A stretch of 64,000 bases of DNA from Streptomyces canus. GTDB lineage: Bacteria; Actinomycetota; Actinomycetes; Streptomycetales; Streptomycetaceae. Within the stretch, counting starts at the first letter, position 1. Each line of letters opens with the position of its first letter. The DNA is taken from NCBI RefSeq assembly GCF_030816965.1, contig NZ_JAUSYQ010000002.1:3381001-3445000 (forward strand), given 5' to 3'. The position numbers were made by a program, and so were the translations under genes. Shown here one piece after another: positions 14,341 to 23,714 of the stretch. Under the pieces are notes generated by a model, which saw only the letters and a list, made by a program, of their open reading frames with translations, was not told the origin of the DNA and did not search any database.

Positions 14341-16092
14341 GTGTCCGAGACCCTTGCAGAGAGCACGTCACCCGAGGCCGAGGCGACGGGTGCGGACAGT
14401 GCGCCGGCCGGGAAGCCGTCCCTGCGCGCGCGTCTCGTCCGCCGGCGGGACGCGCACCCGACCGCCGTACGCAACACGCGCTGGACCCTGAACATCCTCG
14501 CCGCTCTGCTCGTCCTGGGCGCCCTGCTTCTGCCGAACAAGGTCGCCTATCTGCACATGCGGGCGTTCGTGCGGATTCCGGCGGAGGCGATCCTTGGGGC
14601 GGCCGTGGCGCTGGCGCTGCCGCGTCGGCCGCGGCTGGTGGTGGCCGTGGTGTCCGGGGTGGGGCTCGGAGTGATGACGATCCTGAACCTGCTCGACATG
14701 GGATTCAACGACTACCTCGGGCGGCCTTTCAATGTCGTCCTCGACTGGGAGTTGCTCGACGACGCGCAGTCGTATGTCGCGGACTCGATGGGCAAGGGAG
14801 TGGCGGTCGGTGCCGCGGTCGGCGCGGTAGTCATGGTCCTTCTGCTGCTGGCCGTCATGGCGCTGGCGATGGTCAGGCTGAGCGGTCTGCTGGTCCTGGA
14901 CCGGCAGACCGCCACCCGGGGCACCCTCGTCGCGGCCACCGTCTGGGTCACCTGCTCCGCGCTCGGTCTGCAGATCTTCGGCACTCCGCTGGCCTCCGAA
15001 CACACCGCCGCGCTCGCCACCACCCAGGCCAAGCGGGTGCTGTACACCGTGCGGGACGAGGCGGAGTTCCAGAAGGTGGCCAAGGTCGACGCCTTCGGGA
15101 ACACGCCCGGCTCCCAGCTGGTGCCCGACCTGCGCGGCAAGGACATGATCTTCACCTTCATCGAGAGCTACGGCCGCAGCGCCGTCGAGGACCCGGCCAT
15201 CGCGCCCGGCGTGGACAAGACCCTCGACACCAGCACCGCGGCCCTCGCGAAGGCCGGCTTCCACGCGAAGAGCGGCTGGCTGACCTCGGCGACGTACGGC
15301 GGCAGCAGTTGGCTGGGCCACTCGACGACCCTCTCCGGCCTCTGGATCGACAACCAGCAGCGCTACCGCACGGTCATGGCCAGCGACCACCTCAGCCTCA
15401 CCAAGGCCTTCAAGAAGACCGGCGCCTGGGACACGGTCGGGGTGATGCCGGGCGTCCAGAAGGGCTGGCCCGAGCAGAAGTACTACGCCCTCGACAAGGT
15501 CTACAACGCCTTCCAACTCGGCTACCAGGGACCCAAGTTCAGCTGGTCGACGATGCCCGACCAGTACGCCCTGGAGGCCTACCAGCGCCAGGTCCACGGC
15601 AAGAAGCGCGACAAGCCGCTGATGTCCGAGATCATCCTGACCTCCAGCCACCAGCCCTGGGCGCCCATCCCGAAGATGGTCGACTGGGACGAACTGGGCG
15701 ACGGCTCGATCTTCAGGGGCATCCAGAAGGCGGGCACCAAGCCGTCCGAGATCATCGCCGACTCCACCCGCTCCAAGCAGGAGTACGGCAAGTCCATCTC
15801 GTACTCGGTCACTTCACTGACCCAGTGGCTGGAGCGCTACGGCAGCGACGACACGGTCCTCGTCTTCCTCGGCGACCACCAGCCGATCGCCCGGGTCAGC
15901 GGGGAGAACGCCAGCCGTGACGTGCCGATCTCGATCGTCGCCAAGGACCCGAAGGTTCTCGACAAGATCGCGTCCTGGCACTGGACGGACGGCCTGAAGC
16001 CGGCGCACAACGCCCCGGTCTGGAAGATGAGCTCCTTCCGAGACCGCTTCCTGACGGCGTACGGCTCGACTCCGCACCCGTCAAAGGGGTAG
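14341..16092 (+). CDS. membrane-bound sulfatase-superfamily protein (LTA synthase-like)
   Basis: A 583-residue protein with about five transmembrane helices in its first 220 residues (LNILAALLVLGALLLPNKV and others), then a large extracellular alkaline phosphatase/sulfatase-fold domain. Candidate metal and catalytic residues lie in FTFIESYGRS, in TYGGSSWLGHST and in FLGDHQPIA near the end. The arrangement matches lipoteichoic acid synthase-like phosphoglycerol transferases, which act on cell-envelope polymers; the actinobacterial substrate is uncertain. GTG at 14341 is preceded by GGAAGGA. It is monocistronic, followed by a repeat-rich spacer. Confidence 0.85.
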   Translation: MSETLAESTSPEAEATGADSAPAGKPSLRARLVRRRDAHPTAVRNTRWTLNILAALLVLGALLLPNKVAYLHMRAFVRIPAEAILGAAVALALPRRPRLVVAVVSGVGLGVMTILNLLDMGFNDYLGRPFNVVLDWELLDDAQSYVADSMGKGVAVGAAVGAVVMVLLLLAVMALAMVRLSGLLVLDRQTATRGTLVAATVWVTCSALGLQIFGTPLASEHTAALATTQAKRVLYTVRDEAEFQKVAKVDAFGNTPGSQLVPDLRGKDMIFTFIESYGRSAVEDPAIAPGVDKTLDTSTAALAKAGFHAKSGWLTSATYGGSSWLGHSTTLSGLWIDNQQRYRTVMASDHLSLTKAFKKTGAWDTVGVMPGVQKGWPEQKYYALDKVYNAFQLGYQGPKFSWSTMPDQYALEAYQRQVHGKKRDKPLMSEIILTSSHQPWAPIPKMVDWDELGDGSIFRGIQKAGTKPSEIIADSTRSKQEYGKSISYSVTSLTQWLERYGSDDTVLVFLGDHQPIARVSGENASRDVPISIVAKDPKVLDKIASWHWTDGLKPAHNAPVWKMSSFRDRFLTAYGSTPHPSKG

Positions 16093-16110
16093 CGCTGCGC
16101 TGGGCTTGGG

Positions 16111-16217
16111 CGGGCGCCTAGGGGGTGCCGGGCGGGGTTGTCGGGCGGGTGCGGGTGAGTGGGCCGGGCGCCTAGGGGGTGCCGGGCGGGGTTGTCGGGC
16201 GGGTGCGGGTGAGTGGG
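16111..16217. repeat. 54-bp direct tandem repeat, two copies
   Basis: The 54-bp unit beginning CGGGCGCCTAGGGGGTGCCG (16111-16164) is repeated essentially without change at 16165-16217. It starts about 20 bp after the sulfatase stop and contains no gene. Confidence 0.9.
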
Positions 16218-16225
16218 GGCTGGTC

Positions 16226-16643
16226 GCGCAGTTCCCCGCGCCCCTGGGGAGTTGCAGCCACCGGCGCCCCGACGGGCCGTTCGCCACCTCGCACGCCACG
16301 ACGGACCGTTGGCCACCTCGCGCGCCAGGACGGGCCCTTCGTCGCCCCGCGCGGCCCGACGGACCGTCCGCCGCACGCCGCACCACGACGGGCCGTGGGG
16401 GGGAGTCGCGAGCCACGACGGGCCGTTGGCCGCGTGCGGCGCGCAGGGGACGGGGTGGGGGGTGTCCGCCCGCAGCGGCCGGACTCCGTTACCGAGGACC
16501 GCCCAAGCAACAGCAACCGCCGGACCGAGGACGGATACCCCCCACCCCGGCCCCGACCCACGACACACCCGCACGCGCTACACAAGCCCCCGCCGAAGCC
16601 GAAACGGGCCGCCGCAGGCATTCAGAGGCGCGGGGAACTGCGC
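16226..16643. repeat. inverted copies of a dispersed Streptomyces intergenic element
   Basis: GCGCAGTTCCCCGCGCC at 16226-16242 and its reverse complement GGCGCGGGGAACTGCGC at 16627-16643 are perfect 17-bp inverted copies about 385 bp apart. This word recurs in many Streptomyces intergenic regions, usually as a tight hairpin; here the two halves are separated by a minisatellite and other low-complexity sequence. The identification rests on my memory of that motif. The rest of 16093-16679 contains no gene that I can support. Confidence 0.7.
16270..16445. repeat. 29-bp minisatellite, six imperfect units
   Basis: Units of the type CGACGGGCCGTTGGCCACCT plus about nine bases start at 16270, 16299, 16328, 16357, 16386 and 16416, head to tail. 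The period of 29 (once 30) is not a multiple of three, so it is not a coding repeat. There are no spacers between units, so it is not CRISPR. Confidence 0.85.
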
Positions 16644-16679
16644 ACAACGCCCGCCCCCACCGAACCCGCACCCGACTGG

Positions 16680-17834
16680 TCAACCCCCCGACGTGTCCAG
16701 TTCCGCGTCCTCCCCGACGCCCGCGCAGTCGTACGGGTCCCTCAGCCAGCCGTCCGGGAGGACCACCCGGTTGTTGCCGGACGTGCGGCCACGCGGCCCG
16801 TCGGCGCCCGTCGGCCAGGGCTGGTCCAGGTCCAACTCGTCCAGGCCCGACCGGAGTTCCGCCAACGACGACGTGATCGCGAGCCGCTTGCGCATCTCGC
16901 TGCCGACCGCGAAGCCCTTCAGATACCAGGCCACGTGCTTACGGAAGTCGATGACCCCGCGGGACTCGTCGCCGATCCACTCCCCCAGCAGCGTGGCGTG
17001 CCGGACCATGACATCGGCCACCTCGCGCAACGAAGGCCGGGCGATGTGTTCCGGACGCCCCTCGAACGCCGCCACCAGGTCCGCGAACAGCCACGGCCGC
17101 CCCAGACACCCCCGCCCGACGACCACGCCGTCGCAGCCGGTGGACGCCACCATCCGCAACGCGTCCGACGCCGACCAGATGTCCCCGTTGCCGAGCACGG
17201 GAATCTCCGGGACGTGTTCCTTCAGGCGGGCGATCGCGTCCCAGTCCGCCGTGCCGCCGTAGTGCTGGGCGGCGGTACGACCGTGCAGCGCGATGGAGGT
17301 GACCCCCTCCTCGACCGCGATCCGCCCGGCGTCCAGATACGTGATGTGGTCGTCGTCGATCCCCTTGCGCATCTTCATCGTGACCGGCAGATCCCCCGCC
17401 CCGCTCACGGCCTCGCGCAGGATCGCCCGGAGCAGAGGACGCTTGTACGGCAGCGCGGACCCGCCCCCCTTCCGCGTCACCTTCGGCACCGGGCACCCGA
17501 AGTTGAGGTCGATGTGGTCGGCGAGATCCTCCTCCGCGATCATGCGGACGGCCTTGCCGACGGTGGCGGGGTCGACGCCGTACAGCTGGATCGAACGAGG
17601 CGTCTCGCTCTCGTCGAAGTGGATCAGCTGCATGGTCTTCTCGTTGCGCTCGACGAGCGCCCGAGTCGTGATCATCTCGCTGACGAACAGCCCCTTGCCC
17701 CCACTGAACTCCCTGCACAGGGTGCGGAAGGGCGCATTGGTGATCCCGGCCATCGGAGCCAGGACGACAGGCGGCTGCACGGTGTGCGGACCGATCCGCA
17801 GGGGCGTGTTCTCGGTGAGCGCGGTCGTGGACAT
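16680..17834 (-). CDS. dusB: tRNA-dihydrouridine synthase
   Basis: Reduces uridines in the tRNA D-loop, using FMN. The 384-residue protein has the N-terminal TIM barrel with VVLAPMAGITNAPFR, the catalytic cysteine motif IDLNFGCPVPKVTRK, the ALHGRTAAQHY block and NGDIWSASDAL, and a C-terminal helical domain. The bacterial DusB type is the best match. ATG at 17834 is chosen because the protein then starts just before the barrel; it is preceded by a GGGGGA run. It is transcribed alone, divergent from an MFS exporter. Confidence 0.93.
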   Translation of the reverse strand: MSTTALTENTPLRIGPHTVQPPVVLAPMAGITNAPFRTLCREFSGGKGLFVSEMITTRALVERNEKTMQLIHFDESETPRSIQLYGVDPATVGKAVRMIAEEDLADHIDLNFGCPVPKVTRKGGGSALPYKRPLLRAILREAVSGAGDLPVTMKMRKGIDDDHITYLDAGRIAVEEGVTSIALHGRTAAQHYGGTADWDAIARLKEHVPEIPVLGNGDIWSASDALRMVASTGCDGVVVGRGCLGRPWLFADLVAAFEGRPEHIARPSLREVADVMVRHATLLGEWIGDESRGVIDFRKHVAWYLKGFAVGSEMRKRLAITSSLAELRSGLDELDLDQPWPTGADGPRGRTSGNNRVVLPDGWLRDPYDCAGVGEDAELDTSGG

Positions 17835-17883
17835 TCCCCCATTGTCACGCACGGCCCGGGGTGCCCCCGCATCGATCATGTAT

Positions 17884-17923
17884 TAACCATTAGTTAGACG
17901 CACTATCGACATCGGCGTACGAT
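17884..17923 (+). promoter_or_regulatory. leaderless MFS promoter with TAAC-N5-GTTA operator
   Basis: TTAGAC (17895-17900) and TACGAT (17918-17923) are spaced 17 bp, and ATG at 17931 follows the -10 by 7 nt, predicting a leaderless mRNA. TAAC CATTA GTTA (17884-17896) is an inverted repeat touching the -35 and looks like a TetR- or MarR-type operator. No regulator gene is adjacent. Confidence 0.6.
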
Positions 17924-17930
17924 GGCACGC

Positions 17931-19376
17931 ATGCCCGAGCTCAGCCCTCGCCGACGCATGCTGGTACTCGCGATCTGCTGTATGAGTCTGCTGATCGTGA
18001 GTCTCGACACCACCGCCCTCAACGTCGCCCTGCCCGCCATGCAGCGGGGCCTGGACGCGAGCACGGCGGGTCTCCAGTGGACGATCGACGCGTACACCCT
18101 CGTCCTCGCCTCGCTGCTGATGCTGGCCGGCTCCACGGGAGACCGGATCGGCCGCAAGCGCGTCTTCATGGCGGGCCTGATCGTCTTCACGATCGGCTCC
18201 GCGCTGTGTTCCGCCGCGCCGAACCTGGAGGCGCTGATCGCCTTCCGCATGGTGCAGGCGGTCGGCGGTTCGATGCTCAACCCGGTCGCGATGTCGATCA
18301 TCACCAACACCTTCACGGACCCGCGCGAGCGCGCCCGGGCGATCGGGGTGTGGGGCGCGGTCGTCGGCATCTCCATGGCCGCGGGACCGCTGGTCGGCGG
18401 CGTACTCGTGGACTCGGTCGGCTGGCGCTCGATCTTCTGGGTCAACCTGCCGGTCGGCCTCGCGGCCCTGCTGCTCACCCTGCGGTACGTCCCCGAGTCC
18501 CGGGCGCCCAAGGCCCGCCGCCCCGACCCGGTCGGACAGGTCCTGGTGATCGCGCTGTTCGGCTCACTGACGTACGCGATCATCGAGGCGCCGGCCTCGG
18601 GGCTCTCCTACGTCCTGCCCTTCGCCGTCGTGGCCGTCGTCGCCCTCGCCGGACTGCTCTGGTACGAGCCCCGGCGTGACGAGCCCCTCATCGACCTGCG
18701 GTTCTTCCGGTCCGCGCCGTTCAGCGGGGCGACGGTGATCGCGATCAGCGCGTTCGCGGGTCTGGGCGGGTTCCTGTTCCTGTCCACGCTGTATCTGCAG
18801 AACGTCCACGGCCTGGACGCGCTGCACGCCGGCCTGTGGATGCTGCCGATGGCGGTGCCGATGTTCCTGTGCGCGCCCCTCGCCGGGCGGCTGGTGGGGA
18901 GCCGGGGGCCGCGGCTGCCGTTGGTCGCGGCGGGAGTCATGATCACCGCCAGCGGGGTGCTGTTCGCCGCCTTCGACGCGGAGACCTCCGATGTGACGCT
19001 GTTCCTCGGCTACCTGCTGTTCGGGATCGGCTTCGGGCTGGTCAACGCGCCGATCACCAATACGGCGGTGTCGGGGATGCCACGGGCCCAGGCCGGGGTC
19101 GCGGCCGCCGTCGCCTCCACGAGCCGTCAGCTGGGGCAGACGCTCGGGGTCGCGGTGATCGGGGCGGTGCTGGCTGCCGGGGTGAGCTCCTCGTCGTACA
19201 AGGAGAAGTTCGTGCCGGCCGCGGTGCCGGGGTGGTGGATTCTGGCCGGCTGCGGGCTTGCCGTGCTGGTGCTCGGGGCGGCGACCACTGGGCCGTGGGC
19301 CCGGCGTTCCGCTGAGCGGACGGCCGAGCGGTTGGAGTCGGCCGAGGTACGCGAAGCCGCCGGAGTCAGCGCGTAG
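17931..19376 (+). CDS. MFS drug transporter, DHA2 (EmrB/QacA) type
   Basis: A 481-residue multidrug-type exporter with about 14 hydrophobic segments. It shows the family signatures LDTTALNVALPAM (motif D2-like), GDRIGRKRVF (motif A) and WGAVVGISMAAGPLVGGVL (motif C, antiporter). ATG at 17931 is preferred over the ATG at 17922 because a -10 box ends 7 nt before it and no ribosome binding site exists, so translation is probably leaderless. It likely expels toxic compounds using the proton gradient; the substrate is unknown. The P-type ATPase gene converges on it with abutting ends (19376/19377). Confidence 0.92.
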   Translation: MPELSPRRRMLVLAICCMSLLIVSLDTTALNVALPAMQRGLDASTAGLQWTIDAYTLVLASLLMLAGSTGDRIGRKRVFMAGLIVFTIGSALCSAAPNLEALIAFRMVQAVGGSMLNPVAMSIITNTFTDPRERARAIGVWGAVVGISMAAGPLVGGVLVDSVGWRSIFWVNLPVGLAALLLTLRYVPESRAPKARRPDPVGQVLVIALFGSLTYAIIEAPASGLSYVLPFAVVAVVALAGLLWYEPRRDEPLIDLRFFRSAPFSGATVIAISAFAGLGGFLFLSTLYLQNVHGLDALHAGLWMLPMAVPMFLCAPLAGRLVGSRGPRLPLVAAGVMITASGVLFAAFDAETSDVTLFLGYLLFGIGFGLVNAPITNTAVSGMPRAQAGVAAAVASTSRQLGQTLGVAVIGAVLAAGVSSSSYKEKFVPAAVPGWWILAGCGLAVLVLGAATTGPWARRSAERTAERLESAEVREAAGVSA

Positions 19377-22300
19377 TCAGCCCACCGAGCGCAGTTGCTT
19401 CAGTACCGTTCGCTCCACAACAGGTACAAACCTCTGCCCCGCCAGCGCCAGCGTGATCGCCGCCGCCACCCCCGCCCATGCCAGCGGCCCCAGCGGCGTG
19501 CAGCCGAACAACTGGCTCACGCCCGGGATTTCCACCACGGCGAACAATGCCACCGCCGAGCCCAGGGACGTGAAGCGGACCAAGGGGCTCTCCCGGCGGT
19601 CCGCCCAGGTCTGGGCCAGCTGCGTGCCCACCACCGCGCACAGCGCCATCGTGGTCGAGCGGCGGGCCGTGCCCGGGGTGAAGCGGCCGATCAGCCAGGC
19701 CACGGTGGCGCCCAGGCAGGTGGTGATCGCGCGGTCGCGGATCTGCCGGGTCAGAGCGGCGCCGAGGATCGTGTCGACCGAGGGCTCGTCCTCCGTCGGT
19801 TTCTCCGTCGGCGTCACCGCCACCGCCATCGCCGGGAACAGGTCGGTGAAGAGGTTCACCAGGAGCATCTGGCGGGTGGTCAGGGGTGCGGCGCCCGACA
19901 GGAGCGTGCCGAGGATGCCGAAGCCCACCTCGCCCGCGTTGCCGCCGATCAGGATGGCGATGGCGTCGGCGACGCTGTGCCACAGGGCGCGGCCCTCGCG
20001 GACGGCCTCGATGAGGGCGGTGAGGTCGTCGCCGGTCAGGACGAGGTCGGCGGCGTTGCGGGCGGCGGCCGAGCCGCGGGCGCTGATGCCGACGCCGATG
20101 TCGGCGGCGCGGATGGCGGCCGCGTCGTTGGCGCCGTCGCCGACCATGCCGACGACCCTGCCCGCGTCCCTGAGCGCCTCGACGACCTGGAGTTTCTGCT
20201 CGGGCGCGACCCGGGCCACGACATCGGCGTCGCGCAGCATCCGGGAGCGGGCCGAGCGGTCGGCGGCGGCCAGTTCGTCGCCGGTGACGACTGTGGCGTC
20301 CTCGGGCCAGCCGAGGTCGGTGGCGATGGCGTGGGCGGTCTGCGGGTGGTCGCCGGTCAGCACGACAGGCCGTACGCCCGCCTCACGCAGTCCGCGGACC
20401 AGGTCGGGGGAGGTCTCCCGGGCGACGTCGGCGAGGGCCAGCAGACCCACGAACTCCAGGTCGCGCAAAGGCTCTTCGAGTGCGGCCTTCTCGTCGCCGT
20501 CGAGCGGACGCCGGGCCACCGCCAGGACGCGCAGGCCGTCCCGGGCCAGCGCCTGGGCCTGTTCGGAGGCCTCGGCGGGCAGGTCGGCGCAGGCGGGCAG
20601 GACGGTCTCGGGGGCGCCCTTGAGGACCAGGACCGGGGAACCGTCACCCGGGCGCCCGACGGCGGCGGCGTAGCCGCGGCCGGCCTCGAAGGGGAGGCCC
20701 TCCAGCTGCGTCCACTCCTCGTCGGGGGCGGCCGCGTCCAGGACGGCCTCGTCGGTGGCGTGGGCCGGGCGCTGCTCGGAGTCGCCGTCGAGCTGGGGGC
20801 AGGCGCGCGCCGCGACCCGCAGCGGGCCGTCCGCACCCGGCTCGTCGAGGGTGTGGACCGTGCCGTCCGCGTCGGTGACCCGGACCAGGCGCAGCCGGTT
20901 CTCGGTGAGCGTGCCGGTCTTGTCGAAGCAGATGGTGTCCATGCGGCCCAGGGCCTCCAGGGTGCGCGGGGCGCGGACCAGGACGCCGTGCGCGCTGAGC
21001 CGGCGGGCCGCCGCCAGCTGCGCGACCGTGGCCACCAGCGGCAGCCCTTCCGGTACGGCGGCCACCGCGACCGCGACCCCGCCGCTGACCGCCTGGCGCA
21101 GGGGCGTGCCGCGCACCAGGGCGAGCCCGGTGACCGCGGCGCCGCCCGCCATCGTCAACGGCAGTGCCTTGCGGGTCAGTTCCTGGAGCCGGGCCTGGAC
21201 TCCGGCGGCGGCCGGGGTACGGGCGGCGAGCGCGACGGCGCGGGCGGCCTCGGTGCGGTCGCCGGTGTCCACGACGACCGCGCGGGCCTGTCCGGCCACC
21301 ACGGTCGTCCCCTCGAAGACCATGCAGTGCCGCTCGGCGACGGGGGCGTGCGGGCTGGGGTCGGTGCACTTGTCCACCGGGAGGGACTCGCCGGTCAGCG
21401 CTGACTCGTCCACTTCCAGGCCGTCCTCCCACAGCAGGCGGGCGTCGGCGGGCACGACGTCGTCCAGCGTGAGCTCGATGACGTCCCCCGGGCTCAGCTT
21501 GGCGGCGTCGACGACATGCGGTTCCGCGTCCTCCTCCGCGACCCGGGCCTTCTGCTTCTGCTGGGCGAGCAGCCCGGACAGGGCCCGCTCGGCGCGCAGC
21601 CGCTGGAGTCCGCCGACAAGCGCGTTCAGGTCGAGGGCGCCGACCACCAGCAGGGCGTCCATCGCGGACCCGAGGATCGCGGACGCGGCCGAGCCGACCG
21701 CCAGGACGGGGGTGAGCGGGTCGTCCAGCTCCCCGCGCACGGCCCGGGCGAGCTGCGCCGACCACCTGGCGGGGGCCAGCACGGGCAGTCGTACGACGGT
21801 GTCGGCGGCGGTGCGGACCCGCGCGGTCGTCTGCTCGACGAGCGTCGGCTCCGGGGGTGCCTCCTGTTCCAGCCGGTCGCGTACGTCGTCCGGGTCCAGG
21901 GCGTGCCAGGCCACCCGGGGACGCGGGTGCGGGAGGCTCGCGCCGGCCACGCGGAGGGCCGCGCGGGTTCCGGTGAAGAGGGCGGCGGCCGCGGCCGCGT
22001 CGACGGGTGCGTGCCGGAGGCCGGGGAGTGCCGTACGGCGTCGGCCGCGGCCCGACTCGCCGACGGCGACGAGGAGTCCGGACAGGGCGGCGCCCGAGCG
22101 GGCCAGGGTCTGGGAGCGGCGGCCGACCGCGCGGGCCGCCGGCACGGCCGTCAACAGCCGCCAGACGTCGGGCAGTCCGTGCGGGGCGAGGACATCGGCG
22201 CCCCAGGCGACCGCGCAGCCGCCGTCGGTGAGGGAGACGGCCACGTCGCCGCGGAGAAGTCCGGCGACGACGTCGGCGTCCTGGGGGCGGGCGATGGTGA

Positions 22301-23714
22301 GAACGCCACCGCCACCCTCGGCGTCGTCATCGCCATCGGCGTCGTCGCGGAGTTGGTCGACGATGTCCCTCAACGGCCGCTCGGCGTCCACGACTTGGTC
22401 CGCGAGGCCGGTGAAGTCGGCCAGTGCCGGGTCGTCCACGACGACGACGCGGAGTCCGGCGCGCCGGGCCGCGTCCAGCACGGGCTCCGCCCAGGGGTCT
22501 GCGCCCGCGCCCGGGGTGCGCAGGGCGCTCGGGTGCAGGAGGACGGTGCCGACGGTCTCCAGTTGTCGCAGCCGGTCCGGGTCGCGCACCAGGACGCCGG
22601 AGCGGGACAGCGCTGCGCTCAGTACGGCGTGGAAGGCGGCGGGACCGTAACGCGCGGCCTTCGGGGAACCGGCGAGGACCGCCTCGGCGGCCTCGGTCAC
22701 GTCGTGTTTGACGAGCAGCGCGGCGACGGCGCCGGCGATGCTGCCGGCCGCGGCGTGGCCCGCGTACTCCTGGGCGGGCGAGGGGCGTGGCGGCGGGCGC
22801 AGGGCCAGGTCCGCGGGCAGGCTGTCCCGGTCCGGGACGCACAGGTCGTCGTGGACGGCTTCGAAGGTGGCCGTCCGTACGACCGCCTCCACCAGCTGGC
22901 AGGTGCGCAGCGTTCCGTCGAGCAGCAGGGAGGTGGGACTGTGGCCGGCGCCGTGCACGGCGGCGTTCACGACGGCCAGCGCCACGTCCATCCGCGCGTT
23001 CCCGAGCCGCCCTCGCAGCCAGCCCCTGAAGCGAGGGTTCTCCCGCAGCAACGTCACCACCGCCGTCACCGGCCGCGGCGAGGCCGGCAGCCGCAGCGCG
23101 GACCCGGCGAACGCGGCGGCGACTCCGACGGCGTCGGCGGCGAGCGCCACGCCGGCGGTCCGTATGGAGCCGGGGTCACCAGGGTGGGCGAGCTCCTCGA
23201 CATCCTGGCCGGCCGCCACCAGCCCGTACCGCTCGGCGAGCACCGAGACCCGCTCGACGACCCGCTCGGTGGCCACTCCCTCCGCCGCGGTCACGACGAG
23301 CCGCCCCAGGCCCTGGTCCCAGTAGGCCAGAGCGATGTCGGGGTGTTCGGCGAGGGCGGTGACAAGACGGCGGGCGCGGTGTTCGGTACGGGTGGAGCGC
23401 GGCGGTGCGGACGAGGGGCCGGCACCGGCCTCCGTGTCGGCCCGCTGTTCTCCGTGCTCTCCGTCCGTGTCCGTCTCCGCGCGCAGCGCCAGATGGGCCC
23501 GGTGGCCCGCTCGCCAGTCCTGGGGTGCTCCCGGGAGGGCTGCGCGAGCGGCCCTCGTCGCCCGTGCCGCGAAGTCCGCTGTGCGTACGCCTGCCCGGGC
23601 CGTTCCGGCCACCGCTCCCGCGGCCGCGCCGACCGCGGCGGGCGTGTTCCTGGCCAGCAGGCGCGGGCCGGCCAGGACGAGGCCCGCGGCGGCGGTCGTG
23701 AGTCCTCGGTTCAT
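19377..23714 (-). CDS. giant P-type cation-transporting ATPase (CtpI/CtpH-like)
   Basis: A 1445-residue P-type ATPase, far longer than typical 700-900-residue members. The first ~600 residues hold Ala/Arg-rich and hydrophobic segments and an HMA-like ferredoxin fold without CxxC (about 110-165). The catalytic core has TGES (about 775), AAVPEGLP in a membrane helix (about 887), phosphorylation motif DKTGTLT (about 930) and MVGDGANDAAA (about 1188), with four or more C-terminal helices. PEGLP rather than CPx points to P2-like ions such as calcium rather than heavy metals. The layout matches mycobacterial CtpH/CtpI. ATG at 23714 overlaps the upstream small gene's stop (ATGA). Confidence 0.9.
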   Translation of the reverse strand: MNRGLTTAAAGLVLAGPRLLARNTPAAVGAAAGAVAGTARAGVRTADFAARATRAARAALPGAPQDWRAGHRAHLALRAETDTDGEHGEQRADTEAGAGPSSAPPRSTRTEHRARRLVTALAEHPDIALAYWDQGLGRLVVTAAEGVATERVVERVSVLAERYGLVAAGQDVEELAHPGDPGSIRTAGVALAADAVGVAAAFAGSALRLPASPRPVTAVVTLLRENPRFRGWLRGRLGNARMDVALAVVNAAVHGAGHSPTSLLLDGTLRTCQLVEAVVRTATFEAVHDDLCVPDRDSLPADLALRPPPRPSPAQEYAGHAAAGSIAGAVAALLVKHDVTEAAEAVLAGSPKAARYGPAAFHAVLSAALSRSGVLVRDPDRLRQLETVGTVLLHPSALRTPGAGADPWAEPVLDAARRAGLRVVVVDDPALADFTGLADQVVDAERPLRDIVDQLRDDADGDDDAEGGGGVLTIARPQDADVVAGLLRGDVAVSLTDGGCAVAWGADVLAPHGLPDVWRLLTAVPAARAVGRRSQTLARSGAALSGLLVAVGESGRGRRRTALPGLRHAPVDAAAAAALFTGTRAALRVAGASLPHPRPRVAWHALDPDDVRDRLEQEAPPEPTLVEQTTARVRTAADTVVRLPVLAPARWSAQLARAVRGELDDPLTPVLAVGSAASAILGSAMDALLVVGALDLNALVGGLQRLRAERALSGLLAQQKQKARVAEEDAEPHVVDAAKLSPGDVIELTLDDVVPADARLLWEDGLEVDESALTGESLPVDKCTDPSPHAPVAERHCMVFEGTTVVAGQARAVVVDTGDRTEAARAVALAARTPAAAGVQARLQELTRKALPLTMAGGAAVTGLALVRGTPLRQAVSGGVAVAVAAVPEGLPLVATVAQLAAARRLSAHGVLVRAPRTLEALGRMDTICFDKTGTLTENRLRLVRVTDADGTVHTLDEPGADGPLRVAARACPQLDGDSEQRPAHATDEAVLDAAAPDEEWTQLEGLPFEAGRGYAAAVGRPGDGSPVLVLKGAPETVLPACADLPAEASEQAQALARDGLRVLAVARRPLDGDEKAALEEPLRDLEFVGLLALADVARETSPDLVRGLREAGVRPVVLTGDHPQTAHAIATDLGWPEDATVVTGDELAAADRSARSRMLRDADVVARVAPEQKLQVVEALRDAGRVVGMVGDGANDAAAIRAADIGVGISARGSAAARNAADLVLTGDDLTALIEAVREGRALWHSVADAIAILIGGNAGEVGFGILGTLLSGAAPLTTRQMLLVNLFTDLFPAMAVAVTPTEKPTEDEPSVDTILGAALTRQIRDRAITTCLGATVAWLIGRFTPGTARRSTTMALCAVVGTQLAQTWADRRESPLVRFTSLGSAVALFAVVEIPGVSQLFGCTPLGPLAWAGVAAAITLALAGQRFVPVVERTVLKQLRSVG

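Noticed and set aside
16270..16445. Possible CRISPR array (29-bp repeats)
   Set aside because: Units are head to tail with no spacers, they diverge from each other, and no cas genes are present. It is a minisatellite.
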